A DNA stretch of 64,000 nt, taken from NCBI GenBank assembly GCA_019828595.1, contig JAHQRK010000008.1:2728001-2792000 (forward strand). The letters are read 5' to 3'. Below are positions 36,889 to 48,500 of this stretch, piece after piece. The notes below the pieces were generated by a model. The model saw nothing but the letters and a program-made list of their open reading frames with translations, did not search any database and was not told the DNA's origin. Made by a program: the position numbers and the translations under genes. The DNA is from Aphanomyces cochlioides. Lineage: Eukaryota; Oomycota; Saprolegniomycetes; Saprolegniales; Verrucalvaceae. Position 1 is the first letter of the stretch; each line of letters begins with the position of its first letter.

Positions 36889-39800
36889 TTAGAGTTGATC
36901 GTCCTCCAAATCGAGGGGATCAATTTCGTCGGCGTTCATGGAGTGGTGAGCTTTGCTGCAGAGCTCGTCGATGTGGTAATTGTTGGTGATGCTTTTGAGC
37001 ATCGAGATGGCCGACAAGACGGGAGCCGGCAAAGTGAACTTCTCGAGATTGTCGCTGAAGTTTTCGATCAAAGCAAACAGCGACCAGTCCGTCAAGCAGT
37101 TGGTGTCAGGCAATCTTGTTGCTTCTTGGTTCAATAGAACAGTCAGTGCCTCCGAGTTTGTGTAGAGGTCTGGGGCCCGATTTGAGAGGAATAAGTCAAT
37201 CGTAGCAAGTGCAAAGAGGATGCGCTTGATCTCTGGTATGTCCGTGGTCAATTCTTCCAAGATTTCTGACGGGTGAATCTTGTATTGAGCCATGAAGTTG
37301 ACGTGATGTTTGTAGTTGTGAGGCTTGCCTTGAGCTTTTAACAAAGCCATCTTGCGCTCAATAGTCTTGGTTGCAACAAGTGACTGAAACAAACTGAGGT
37401 CTTCATCTTGTGCGTACATAGCATGTGCAACGAGCTGAGGATCATCTCGCAAAATGCGTTGACATTCGGTGATACTGCCTTCGACTTTCTTGTCTCGAAT
37501 GATCTTCTTCGCCAATTCGAGGTGGGCTGCAGCAGACTTGTCAAGTCGTTGTTTCTTCGCTTTGCCTTTGGTCTTTTTCGGGCGTGGCGCACTTGAATCT
37601 TCCAATACAATTCGAGGCACTGCAAAGTCTTCAAACGAGAGTTCCACGTCGTCTTCTTCGAGGATATGAAAACGGTTGGATGTCGGCAGGGGATCCAAAC
37701 GTGGGGACGAAGGCAAATTACGTTTTGGAGCTGGTCCAGACCGGTAGCCCGTTACCAATTGAAGGTCCAGCGAGTTCTTGGGCTGCTCACTTGGTGAGCA
37801 AGAGCGGGCGATTCGTTGGTAGACATTTCCACATCTTCTTGTTGTTTGTCTTGTCCATTGTTGTTAGGGGGATCGCTGTCACCAGACATATCGACATCAG
37901 AGCCATGAGAAGGAGCTGTTGGCTGTGGTTGTTCATCTTGACGATCTCCAGATGCCTCAGTTGAGTCGGCCTCGCCTTCCGCATTTGTTCCAGGGTCTTG
38001 GTCATGATCGTCTCCATCATGTTCAGGTTCTTTTTCTCCTGACGGAGGAGATTTTGCCGCTGCCTTGGCCGCTTTTGCCTTCGCTTTTTCAGCCTTGGTC
38101 TCTGCACGTCGTGAAACAATCGACGGAGGCAATGTCTTGTTCAGAGCAGCGATCTTGTGCTGAAACACGACGACAAAAGGCTGACCCGACGGATCCGTAA
38201 TGGTGATTTCGCGTAGTGCGTCGCCGGATTTTGGCACCAACACTGCAGGAGGCGCAGGCGACTTGAAAATGACTCTCAAATGCGGCGACTTGATGTTCTG
38301 ACCAGCAGTAGGGTTGAATGCTGCTATCACTGACTTGGTCAATGCAGCCATTTTCTTGACAATCGCCTTGGCCATCGAAGGGTGACTGACCTTGTTGAAC
38401 GTAACGTAGTAGTTGTTGCCATAACGCGAGTACTTGGGAACCAGGAAGTCTTTGCCACCAAGTCGAAACGTTGTGCCTCCCATTTCCACGCACGTAGACA
38501 AGTTGTAACTTGAGATCACAATGGTCTGTGGGTTCTTCTTGTGGATCAAAATGTTCGGAAATTTGGAGCCCCATAACGAACCAGGATTTTCCTTGACAAA
38601 TTGATCGCAGATGACTTTTTCGGACCAGTCCTTGTAGCCTTCGCCCAACTTGACTGTGAGCTCGTACACTTGGGACTGGGGGGTGAGCAAAATGTTTTCA
38701 ATGAAGGCGTCCATGTCACCAGAGTCTTTGTAGAATGCGTCCGCCATGGCCTCGCATCGCGCAATATCGTCATCGGCAATAGCATGAGCACCAGTGTTGC
38801 GATGTTTCGCGCCTTTGGGGGCATTGCCTTGCTTGGAATCTTTCTTGGACGAAGCTGAATCCTTGCCGGGAGCCTTTTGCGTCCATGGATTGGCCTTTTC
38901 AGCGTTTTGTTGCTCTTGATCGCCTTGTATTTTGTCTGCCGCGGTAGGAGGATCAACAGCGCCATTTCCTTGAGCAACGGATTTGTCGACAATGTCTTGA
39001 TTTGACTGGTCATTGTCATTGTTTGTCGATTGTTCCTCTTGAATAACTTCTCCAGGAGTATCACACGGCTTCGCTTGGCCGTTAATGTCGCCTGACCCAT
39101 CAACCTCAGAGTGAATTTGAGTATTTCCCTCGTCGGTTAAGGCCTCGGTTTCAGTAGAATCCTTCCCCTCGGCGTCTCCAGAGACCATATCCACGTCCTC
39201 TTGAGATTTTTCTTCTTCCTCTCCCGTTCTAGGAGGCTCAGCACAGGGGGCGACGCGGTTGGTGGCTGCTGGCTCAGTCCCATTGGTCACGAGAAAGGCC
39301 GGGGCCAGACCCCCAGTGACAGGGGTAGAAGGGGAATCCATGCCATCCCCGCAGCACGGTGACTGGGGTACACCATTGCTCCGGCGAGAACCCAAATCGG
39401 GATACCGCCCCCGCCCCTCCGAAGAGGCCCCTGGGGGGAAGTAGACAGAACCGCAGGGTGTGCCCATAGGGGGGGCCCTCGTAGCCTCTAGGGCTGGCAT
39501 GGACCCCGTTTTCTCGCCGCCTTCACTGGGGATCGACTCCAATTGGAGTCCAGGGAAGCAGCCACCACAGGCACAAGGCCCCAGTGGTTCGCCCTCCTGA
39601 GTGAGGGCTTCGCTAGACAAGTTAACGACAGTGGTCTGGGGGTCAACCACTGACCCACTGAGGTTGACCCCCCCTGGAACTCCGGCGAGTGGAGCACCAG
39701 GTGAAGCGCTGGTGGAGCGAGACGCAGATTGGTCTCCAGAGACGCTGTTGGGGTCGAACTCGACCTCCACTTCGGCCCTAGGGTTAGGTGTAGAGACATT

Positions 39801-39926
39801 ACTCACACCACTTCCGCCATCCTGATTGGACGACGAAAGTGGGTGAGGTGATACAATACCTGGAATGATGGTGACTCCGTGAGTGTTGGTCTCACGGAGC
39901 TCGGAACAGCTGTTGGCGTTGGACAT
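36889..39926 (-). pseudogene. ORF1 of copy E, full length with one frameshift
   Basis: Full-length ORF1 from ATG (39924-39926; context AAAATGTCC) to TAA. A 1-bp deletion near 37796 (CTTGGTGAGC, others CTTGGTGGAGC) breaks the frame in the acidic linker, separating the N-terminal two thirds from the helical C-terminal domain. Domain order as described for the intact copy at 45517-48555. Confidence 0.92.
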
Positions 39927-40002
39927 TTTGAGCGCGGCGGCACTTGATAACTTCTTGACTTGAGGGGTACGAGGCAAATTCGGAAGTGCGCTTGATCTCT
40001 GG

Positions 40003-42694
40003 TATGTCCGTGGTCAATTCTTCCAAGATTTCTGACGGGTGAATCTTGTATTGAGCCATGAAGTTGACGTGATGTTTGTAGTTGTGAGGCTTGCCTTGAG
40101 CTTTTAACAAAGCCATCTTGCGCTCAATAGTCTTGGTTGCAACAAGTGACTGAAACAAACTGAGGTCTTCATCTTGTGCGTACATAGCATGTGAAACGAG
40201 CTGAGGATCATCTCGCAAAATGCGTTGACATTCGGTGATACTGCCTTCGACTTTCTTGTCTCGAATGATCTTCTTCGCCAATTCGAGGTGGGCTGCAGCA
40301 GACTTGTTAAGTCGTTGTTTCTTCGCTTTGCCTTTGGTCTTTTTCGGGCGTGGCGCACTTGAATCGTCCAATACAATTCGAGGCACTGCAAAGTCTTCAA
40401 ACGAGAGTTCCACGTCGTCTTCTTCGAGGATATGAAAACGGTTGGATGTCGGCAGGGGATCCAAACGTGGGGACGAAGGCAAAGTACGTTTTGGAGCTGG
40501 TCCAGACCGGTAGCCCGTTACCAATTGAAGGTCCAGCGAGTTCTTGGGCTGCTCACTTGGTGGAGCAAGAGCGGGCGATTCGTTGGTAGACATTTCCACA
40601 TCTTCTTGTTGTTTGTCTTGTCCATTGTTGTTAGGGGGATCGCTGTCACCAGACATATCGACATCAGAGCCATGAGAAGGAGCTGTTGGCTGTGGTTGTT
40701 CATCTTGACCATCTTCAGATGCCTCAGTTGAGTCGGCCTTGCCTTCCGCATTTGTTCCAGGGTCTTGATCATGATCGTCTCCATCATCTTCAGGTTCTTT
40801 TTTCTCCTGACGGAGGAGATTTTGCCGCTGCCTTGGCCGCTTTTGCCTTCGCTTTTTCAGCCTTGGCCTCTGCACGTCGTGAAACAATCGACGGAGGCAA
40901 TGTCTTGTTCAGAGCAGCGATCTTGTGCTGAAACACGACGACAAAAGGCTGACCCGACGGATCCGTAATGGTGATTTCGCGTAGTGCGTCGCCGGATTTT
41001 GGCACCAGCACTGCAGGAGGCGCAGACGACTTGAAAATGACTCTCAAATGCGGCGACTTGATGTTCTGACCAGCAGTAGGGTTGAATGCTGCTATCACTG
41101 ACTTGGTCAATACAGCCATTTTCTTGACAATTGCCTTGGCCATCGAAGGGTGACTGACCTTGTTGAACGTAACGTAGTAGTTGTTGCCATAACGCGAGTA
41201 TTTGGGAACCAGGAAGTCTTTGCCACCAAGTCGAAACGTTGTGCCTCCCATTTCCACGCACGTAGACAAGTTGTAACTTGAGATCACAATGGTCTGTGGG
41301 TTCTTCTTGTGGATCAAAATGTTCGGAAATTTGGAGCCCCATAACGAACCAGGATTTTCCTTGACAAATTGATCGCAGATGACTTTTTCGGACCAGTCCT
41401 TGTAGCCTTCGCCCAACTTGACTGTAAGCTCGTACACTTGGGACTGGGGGGTGAGCAAAATGTTTTCAATGAAGGCGTCCATGTCACCAGAGTCTTTGTA
41501 GAATGCGTCCGCCATGGCCTCGCATCGCGCAATATCGTCATCGGCAATAGCATGAGCACCAGTGTTGCGATGTTTCGCGCCTTTGGGGGCATTGCCTTGC
41601 TTGGAATCTTTCTTGGACGAAGCTGAATCCTTGCCGGGAGTCTTTTGCGTCCATGGATTGGCCCTTTCAGCGTTTTGTTGCTCTTGATCGCCTTGTATTT
41701 TGTCTGCCGCGGTAGGAGGATCAACAGCGCCATTTCCTTGAGCAACGGATTTGTCGACAATGTCTTGATTTGACTGGTCATTGTCATTGTTTGTCGACTG
41801 TTCCTCTTGAATAACTTCTCCAGGAGTATCACACGGCTTCGCTTGGCCGTTAATGTCGCCTGACCCATCAACCTCCGAGTGAATTTGAGTATTTCCCTCG
41901 TCGGTTAAGGCCTCGGTTTCAGTAGAATCCTTCCCCTCGGCGTCTCCAGAGACCATATCCACGTCCTCTTGAGATTTTTCTTCTTCCTCTCCCGTTCTAG
42001 GAGGCTCAGCACAGGGGGCGACGCGGTTGGTGGCTGCTGGCTCAGTCCCATTGGTCACGAGAAAGGCCGGGGCCAGACCCCCAGTGACAGGGGTAGAAGG
42101 GGAATCCATGCCATCCCCGCAGCACGGTGACTGGGGTACACCATTGCTCCGGCGAGAACCCAAATCGGGATACCGCCCCCGCCCCTCCGAAGAGGCCCCT
42201 GGGGGGAAGTAGACAGAACCGCAGGGTGTGCCCATAGGGGGGGCCCTCGTAGCCTCTAGGGCTGGCATGGACCCCGTTTTCTCGCCGCCTTCACTGGGGA
42301 TCGACTCCAATTGGAGTCCAGGGAAGCAGCCACCACAGGCACAAGGCCCCAGTGGTTCGCCCTCCTGAGTGAGGGCTTCGCTAGACAAGTTAACGACAGT
42401 GGTCTGGGGGTCAACCACTGACCCACTGAGGTTGACCCCCCCTGGAACTCCGGCGAGTGGAGCACCAGGTGAAGCGCTGGGGGAGCGAGACGCAGATTGG
42501 TCTCCAGAGACGCTGTTGGGGTCGAACTCGACCTCCACTTCGGCCCTAAGGTTAGGTGTAGAGACATTACTCACACCACTTCCGCCATCCTGATTGGACG
42601 ACGAAAGTGGGTGAGGTGATACAATACCTGGAATGATGGTGACTCCGTGAGTGTTGGTCTCACGGAGCTCGGAACAGCTGTTGGCGTTGGACAT
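40003..42694 (-). pseudogene. ORF1 N-terminal part in the older copy (frameshifted)
   Basis: ORF1 from ATG (42692-42694) to the point of E's insertion, with its last ~115 codons at 32262-32609. One extra T in a T-run near 40800 (six T, others five) shifts the frame in the basic-to-acidic linker. A homopolymer length change could also be a sequencing error. Confidence 0.9.
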
Positions 42695-42754
42695 TTTGAG
42701 CGCGGCGGCACTTGATAACTTCTTGACTTGAGGGGTACGAGGCAAATTCGGAAG
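40003..42754 (-). mobile_element. Older LINE copy, ORF1 and 5' end, resuming after copy E
   Basis: Continues ORF1 of unit 3 (31956-32609) and ends at an authentic element 5' end (CAAATTCGGAAGT on the plus strand). The next 16 bp, TCCATAGTGACGGAGG (42755-42770), end in GG as expected for a target duplication, but the window has no 3' end preceded by that sequence. Copy C's left target (TCAAAGGAGAGTGAGG) does not match. This 5' end therefore belongs to a different insertion from the 3' end at 20592, and the two were joined by recombination. Confidence 0.85.
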
Positions 42755-43985
42755 TCCATAGTGACGGAGGACGCGGAGCAAGTACGCGTGGTCCACGCGA
42801 TCAAAAGCTTTCTCAAAGTCAAGCAGTGCCACCATCGAGGACGGACTGTGTAGTTTGATGTGGTGCAGCATGTCATCCAGTCGTGCAATATTGGTTTGGA
42901 TATTGCTTCGACGGATAAAGCCTTGCTGGTCCGGGTGGATGATGTGTCGAATGTGGCGCTGGAGTCGATAAGCCAGAATACTCGTCAGGATTTTCACATC
43001 CGTGTTGAGTAGGCTAATGGGCCGATAGTTCTTGGCCTGTGACTTGGGGCCTTTCTTGTGCAGCAACACCAGCGTACTGACAAGTTGCATGGGAGTCAAG
43101 CGAGGGTGAGAATGGAGCTGGTGTGTGAATAGCAGCTCCAATACCAACGACCACTTGTGAGGTGCAAGTTTGAGGACTTCGAATGGCAGAGCGTTGGGAC
43201 CTGGCGCTGAGTTCGAACTGCTGTGTCGAATAGCATGATAGAACTCGTTGGCGCGCAAGGGAGCCGACAGCTCTTTCTGGGCTTGCTCTGGCAGTTGCTT
43301 GTGTCGAGTCAATGGGGTCAGAAATGACGACACTTCGTCTCCAGATCGCTGCACCTCGGGAGCTGCAAACAAGTCCTTGTAGTAGTCGACCAGGACGTCA
43401 GACATGCCTTGTTGATTGGAGACAACATTTCCATTGACATCCACCAACTCTTTGAAGACTGTCTTCTTCAAGGGGGTAGGGACAGGGGACATGAAGTGGA
43501 ACTTGGACGAGCGCTCTGCTTTGTACAAGTGAAGTTGGAACGCCTGGTCTTGACGAAACTGCTTGTCTCGATCTTGCAGCTCGTGAATTTGCTTTTGAAG
43601 GTCTCGCACTCGATCCACCAGCACTGAATCTTGACGCATGTTGGGGACTTGCAAAAGCGAAGCGATCTCGACAGCTAACTTCTTCAACGGCAGACGTTGT
43701 TTCTCCAATCGTTGAGAATGGAATTCTTTGAGTTGGGAGCGGATATCATTGACCAGTATGTCGTAGGCCTTGGAGATATTGTGGAATGTTGGAGACTTGT
43801 CCAAAAATCGATCCAGACATCCATGAACAATCTCGGCCGCTCGTGGTAGACGAAGTAGCCAAGTTGAAGCTTTCCATGATCCAGAGCCATGGCGCAATGT
43901 TTGACGCTTTGTGATGATACGACAAGCCACGTGGTCAGCCTGTGGAACGTGTGGCATGTGCGTCGCCTTCCAATGACGAAGACCC
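42755..43985 (-). pseudogene. ORF2 internal fragment X (endonuclease end to mid RT)
   Basis: About 410 codons of ORF2, from GLRHWKATHMPH near the end of the endonuclease through ADHVA, the linker and the RT fingers up to DFEKAFDRVD and LRVLRHYG. It is bounded left by the orphan 5' end of the older copy and right by plus-strand copy F. Neither end is a natural terminus; it is the middle of an element broken by two insertions. One variant (KASTW, others KAPTW). Confidence 0.92.
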
Positions 43986-45455
43986 ACTTCCGAATTTGCC
44001 TCGTACCCCTCAAGTCAAGAAGTTATCAAGTGCCGCCGCGCTCAAAATGTCCAACGCCAACAGCTGTTCCGAGCTCCGTGAGACCAACACTCACGGAGTC
44101 ACCATCATTCCAGGTATTGTATCACCTCACCCACTTTCGTCGTCCAATCAGGATGGCGGAAGTGGTGTGAGTAATGTCTCTACACCTAACCTTAGGGCCG
44201 AAGTGGAGGTCGAGTTCGACCCCAACAGCGTCTCTGGAGACCAATCTGCGTCTCGCTCCCCCAGCGCTTCACCTGGTGCTCCACTCGCCGGAGTTCCAGG
44301 GGGGGTCAACCTCAGTGGGTCAGTGGTTGACCCCCAGACCACTGTCGTTAACTTGTCTAGCGAAGCCCTCACTCAGGAGGGCGAACCACTGGGGCCTTGT
44401 GCCTGTGGTGGCTGCTTCCCTGGACTCCAATTGGAGTCGATCCCCAGTGAAGGCGGCGAGAAAACGGGGTCCATGCCAGCCCTAGAGGCTACGAGGGCCC
44501 CCCCTATGGGCACACCCTGCGGTTCTGTCTACTTCCCCCAGGGGCCTCTTCGGAGGGGCGGGGGCGGTATCCCGATTTGGGTTCTCGCCGGAGCAATGGT
44601 GTACCCCAGTCACCGTGCTGCGGGGATGGCATGGATTCCCCTTCTACCCCTGTCACTGGGGGTCTGGCCCCGGCCTTTCTCGTGACCAATGGGACTGAGC
44701 CAGCAGCCACCAACCGCGTCGCCCCCTGTGCTGAGCCTCCTAGAACGGGAGAGGAAGAAGAAAAATCTCAAGAGGACGTGGATATGGTCTCTGGAGACGC
44801 CGAGGGGAAGGATTCTACTGAAACCGAGGCCTTAACCGACGAGGGAAATACTCAAATTCACTCGGAGGTTGATGGGTCAGGCGACATTAACGGCCAAGCG
44901 AAGCCGTGTGATACTCCTGGAGAAGTTATTCAAGAGGAACAATCGACAAACAATGACAATGAACAGTCAAATCAAGACATTGTCGACAAATCCGTTGCTC
45001 AAGGAAATGGCGCTGTTGATCCTCCTACCGCGGCAGACAAAATACAAGGCGATCAAGAGCAACAAAACGCTGAAAAGGCCAATCCATGGACGCAAAAGGC
45101 TCCCGGCAAGGATTCAGCTTCGTCCAAGAAAGATTCCAAGCAAGGCAATGCCCCCAAAGGCGCGAAACATCGCAACACTGGTGCTCATGCTATTGCCGAT
45201 GACGATATTGCGCGATGCGAGGCCATGGCGGACGCATTCTACAAAGACTCTGGTGACATGGACGCCTTCATTGAAAACATTTTGCTCACCCCCCAGTCCC
45301 AAGTGTACGAGCTCACAGTCAAGTTGGGCGAAGGCTACAAGGACTGGTCCGAAAAAGTCATCTGCGATCAATTTGTCAAGGAAAATCCTGGTTCGTTATG
45401 GGGCTCCAAATTTCCGAACATTTTGATCCACAAGAAGAACCCACAGACCATTGTG
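43986..45455 (+). mobile_element. LINE copy F, plus strand, 5' part
   Basis: Begins at the element 5' end (ACTTCCGAATTTG) inside fragment X, in opposite orientation, giving a head-to-head pair with the 5' end at 42754 some 1.2 kb away. The 16 bp before it (43970-43985) are CCAATGACGAAGACCC, beginning with CC as the target rule predicts. It is broken in ORF1 by copy G at 45456. The right-hand part is not in the window. Confidence 0.92.
44047..45455 (+). pseudogene. ORF1 N-terminal part of copy F (frameshifted)
   Basis: About 470 codons from ATG to the start of the conserved central domain (NPQTIV). One C is lost from a C-run near 44535-44539 (five C, others six), shifting the frame about 165 codons in; a homopolymer error is possible. 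It is then cut by copy G. Confidence 0.9.
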
Positions 45456-45516
45456 ACTTCCGAATTTGCCTCGTACCCCTCAAGTCAAGAAGTTATCAAG
45501 TGCCGCCGCGCTCAAA

Positions 45517-48500
45517 ATGTCCAACGCCAACAGCTGTTCCGAGCTCCGTGAGACCAACACTCACGGAGTCACCATCATTCCAGGTATTGTATCACCTCAC
45601 CCACTTTCGTCGTCCAATCAGGATGGCGGAAGTGGTGTGAGTAATGTCTCTACACCTAACCCTAGGGCCGAAGTGGAGGTCGAGTTCGACCCCAACAGCG
45701 TCTCTGGAGACCAATCTGCGTCTCGCTCCACCAGCGCTTCACCTGGTGCTCCACTCGCCGGAGTTCCAGGGGGGGTCAACCTTAGTGGGTCAGTGGTTGA
45801 CCCCCAGACCACTGTCGTTAACTTGTCTAGCGAAGCCCTCACTCAGGAGGGCGAACCACTGGGGCCTTGTGCCTGTGGTGGCTGCTTCCCTGGACTCCAA
45901 TTGGAGTCGATCCCCAGTGAAGGCGGCGAGAAAACGGGGTCCATGCCAGCCCTAGAGGCTACGAGGGCCCCCCCTATGGGCACACCCTGCGGTTCTGTCT
46001 ACTTCCCCCCAGGGGCCTCTTCGGAGGGGCGGGGGCGGTATCCCGATTTGGGTTCTCGCCGGAGCAATGGTGTACCCCAGTCACCGTGCTGCGGGGATGG
46101 CATGGATTCCCCTTCTACCCCTGTCACTGGGGGTCTGGCCCCGGCCTTTCTCGTGACCAATGGGACTGAGCCAGCAGCCACCAACCGCGTCGCCCCCTGT
46201 GCTGAGCCTCCTAGAACGGGAGAGGAAGAAGAAAAATCTCAAGAGGACGTGGATATGGTCTCTGGAGACGCCGAGGGGAAGGATTCTACTGAAACCGAGG
46301 CCTTAACCGACGAGGGAAATACTCAAATTCACTCGGAGGTTGATGGGTCAGGCGACATTAACGGCCAAGCGAAGCCGTGTGATACTCCTGGAGAAGTTAT
46401 TCAAGAGGAACAATCGACAAACAATGACAATGACCAGTCAAATCAAGACATTGTCGACAAATCCGTTGCTCAAGGAAATGGCGCTGTTGATCCTCCTACC
46501 GCGGCAGACAAAATACAAGGCGATCAAGAGCAACAAAACGCTGAAAGGGCCAATCCAAGGACGCAAAAGACTCCCGGCAAGGATTCAGCTTCGTCCAAGA
46601 AAGATTCCAAGCAAGGCAATGCCCCCAAAGGCGCGAAACATCGCAACACTGGTGCTCATGCTATTGCCGATGACGATATTGCGCGATGCGAGGCCATGGC
46701 GGACGCATTCTACAAAGACTCTGGTGACATGGACGCCTTCATTGAAAACATTTTGCTCACCCCCCAGTCCCAAGTGTACGAGCTTACAGTCAAGTTGGGC
46801 GAAGGCTACAAGGACTGGTCCGAAAAAGTCATCTGCGATCAATTTGTCAAGGAAAATCCTGGTTCGTTATGGGGCTCCAAATTTCCGAACATTTTGATCC
46901 ACAAGAAGAACCCACAGACCATTGTGATCTCAAGTTACAACTTGTCTACGTGCGTGGAAATGGGAGGCACAACGTTTCGACTTGGTGGCAAAGACTTCCT
47001 GGTTCCCAAATACTCGCGTTATGGCAACAACTACTACGTTACGTTCAACAAGGTCAGTCACCCTTCGATGGCCAAGGCAATTGTCAAGAAAATGGCTGTA
47101 TTGACCAAGTCAGTGATAGCAGCATTCAACCCTACTGCTGGTCAGAACATCAAGTCGCCGCATTTGAGAGTCATTTTCAAGTCGTCTGCGCCTCCTGCAG
47201 TGTTGGTACCAAAATCCGGCGACGCACTACGCGAAATCACCATTACGGATCCGTCGGGTCAGCCTTTTGTCGTCGTGTTTCAGCACAAGATCGCTGCTCT
47301 GAACAAGACATTGCCTCCGTCGATTGTTTCACGACGTGCAGAGGCCAAGGCTGAAAAAGCGAAGGCAAAAGCGGCCAAGGCAGCGGCAAAATCTCCTCCG
47401 TCAGGAGAAAAAGAACCTGAAGATGATGGAGACGATCATGATCAAGACCCTGGAACAAATGCGGAAGGCAAGGCCGACTCAACTGAGGCATCTGAAGATG
47501 GTCAAGATGAACAACCACAGCCAACAGCTCCTTCTCATGGCTCTGATGTCGATATGTCTGGTGACAGCGATCCCCCTAACAACAATGGACAAGACAAACA
47601 ACAAGAAGATGTGGAAATGTCTACCAACGAATCGCCCGCTCTTGCTCCACCAAGTGAGCAGCCCAAGAACTCGCTGGACCTTCAATTGGTAACGGGCTAC
47701 CGGTCTGGACCAGCTCCAAAACGTACTTTGCCTTCGTCCCCACGTTTGGATCCCCTGCCGACATCCAACCGTTTTCATATCCTCGAAGAAGACGACGTGG
47801 AACTCTCGTTTGAAGACTTTGCAGTGCCTCGAATTGTATTGGAAGATTCAAGTGCGCCACGCCCGAAAAAGACCAAAGGCAAAGCGAAGAAACAACGACT
47901 TAACAAGTCTGCTGCAGCCCACCTCGAATTGGCGAAGAAGATCATTCGAGACAAGAAAGTCGAAGGCAGTATCACCGAATGTCAACGCATTTTGCGAGAT
48001 GATCCTCAGCTCGTTGCACATGCTATGTACGCACAAGATGAAGACCTCAGTTTGTTTCAGTCACTTGTTGCAACCAAGACTATTGAGCGCAAGATGGCTT
48101 TGTTAAAAGCTCAAGGCAAGCCTCACAACTACAAACATCACGTCAACTTCATGGCTCAATACAAGATTCACCCGTCAGAAATCTTGGAAGAATTGACCAC
48201 GGACATACCAGAGATCAAGCGCATCCTCTTTGCACTTGCTACGATTGACTTATTCCTCTCAAATCGGGCCCCAGACCTCTACACAAACTCGGAGGCACTG
48301 ACTGTTCTATTGAACCAAGAAGCAACAAGATTGCCTGACACCAACTGCTTGACGGACTGGTCGCTGTTTGCTTTGATCGAAAACTTCAGCGACAATCTCG
48401 AGAAGTTCACTTTGCCGGCTCCCGTCTTGTCGGCCATCTCGATGCTCAAAAGCATCACCAACAATTACCACATCGACGAGCTCTGCAGCAAAGCTCACCA

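Larger units (their letters stand above)
32610..39986 (-). mobile_element. LINE copy E, complete 7.4-kb reference copy
   Basis: The only copy with both termini and a matching target duplication (TGCGCTTGATCTCTGG at 32594-32609 and 39987-40002). Sense order: 5' end ACTTCCG (39987 downward; the A overlaps the duplication), 5' UTR ~61 nt, ORF1 (36889-39926), 78-nt spacer, ORF2 (32756-36810), 146-nt 3' UTR ending CATTTAA with no poly(A). Inserted in ORF1 of an older copy. APE-type endonuclease, RT and CCHC motif place it among L1/Tx1-like LINEs; the exact clade needs a tree. Both ORFs carry a 1-bp deletion, so this copy is probably inactive itself. Confidence 0.96.

Noticed and set aside
16690..42754. 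Head-to-tail telomeric LINE array (HeT-A/TART-like), suggested by minus-strand copies joined 3' end to 5' truncation.
   Set aside because: The 16-bp duplications of D and E reappear beyond their 5' ends and the host element continues, proving internal nesting. Plus-strand copies also occur, and no telomeric repeat is present.
40790..43987. A 1065-codon open frame joining an ORF2 fragment to ORF1.
   Set aside because: It spans the natural element 5' end at 42754 and a nested junction; the fusion is by chance and the ORF1 part is frameshifted near 40800.
44535..44539. Frameshifts in homopolymers (here, and T-run near 40800) as programmed frameshifts.
   Set aside because: Other copies have the uninterrupted run length and an open frame; mutation or sequencing error explains them better.
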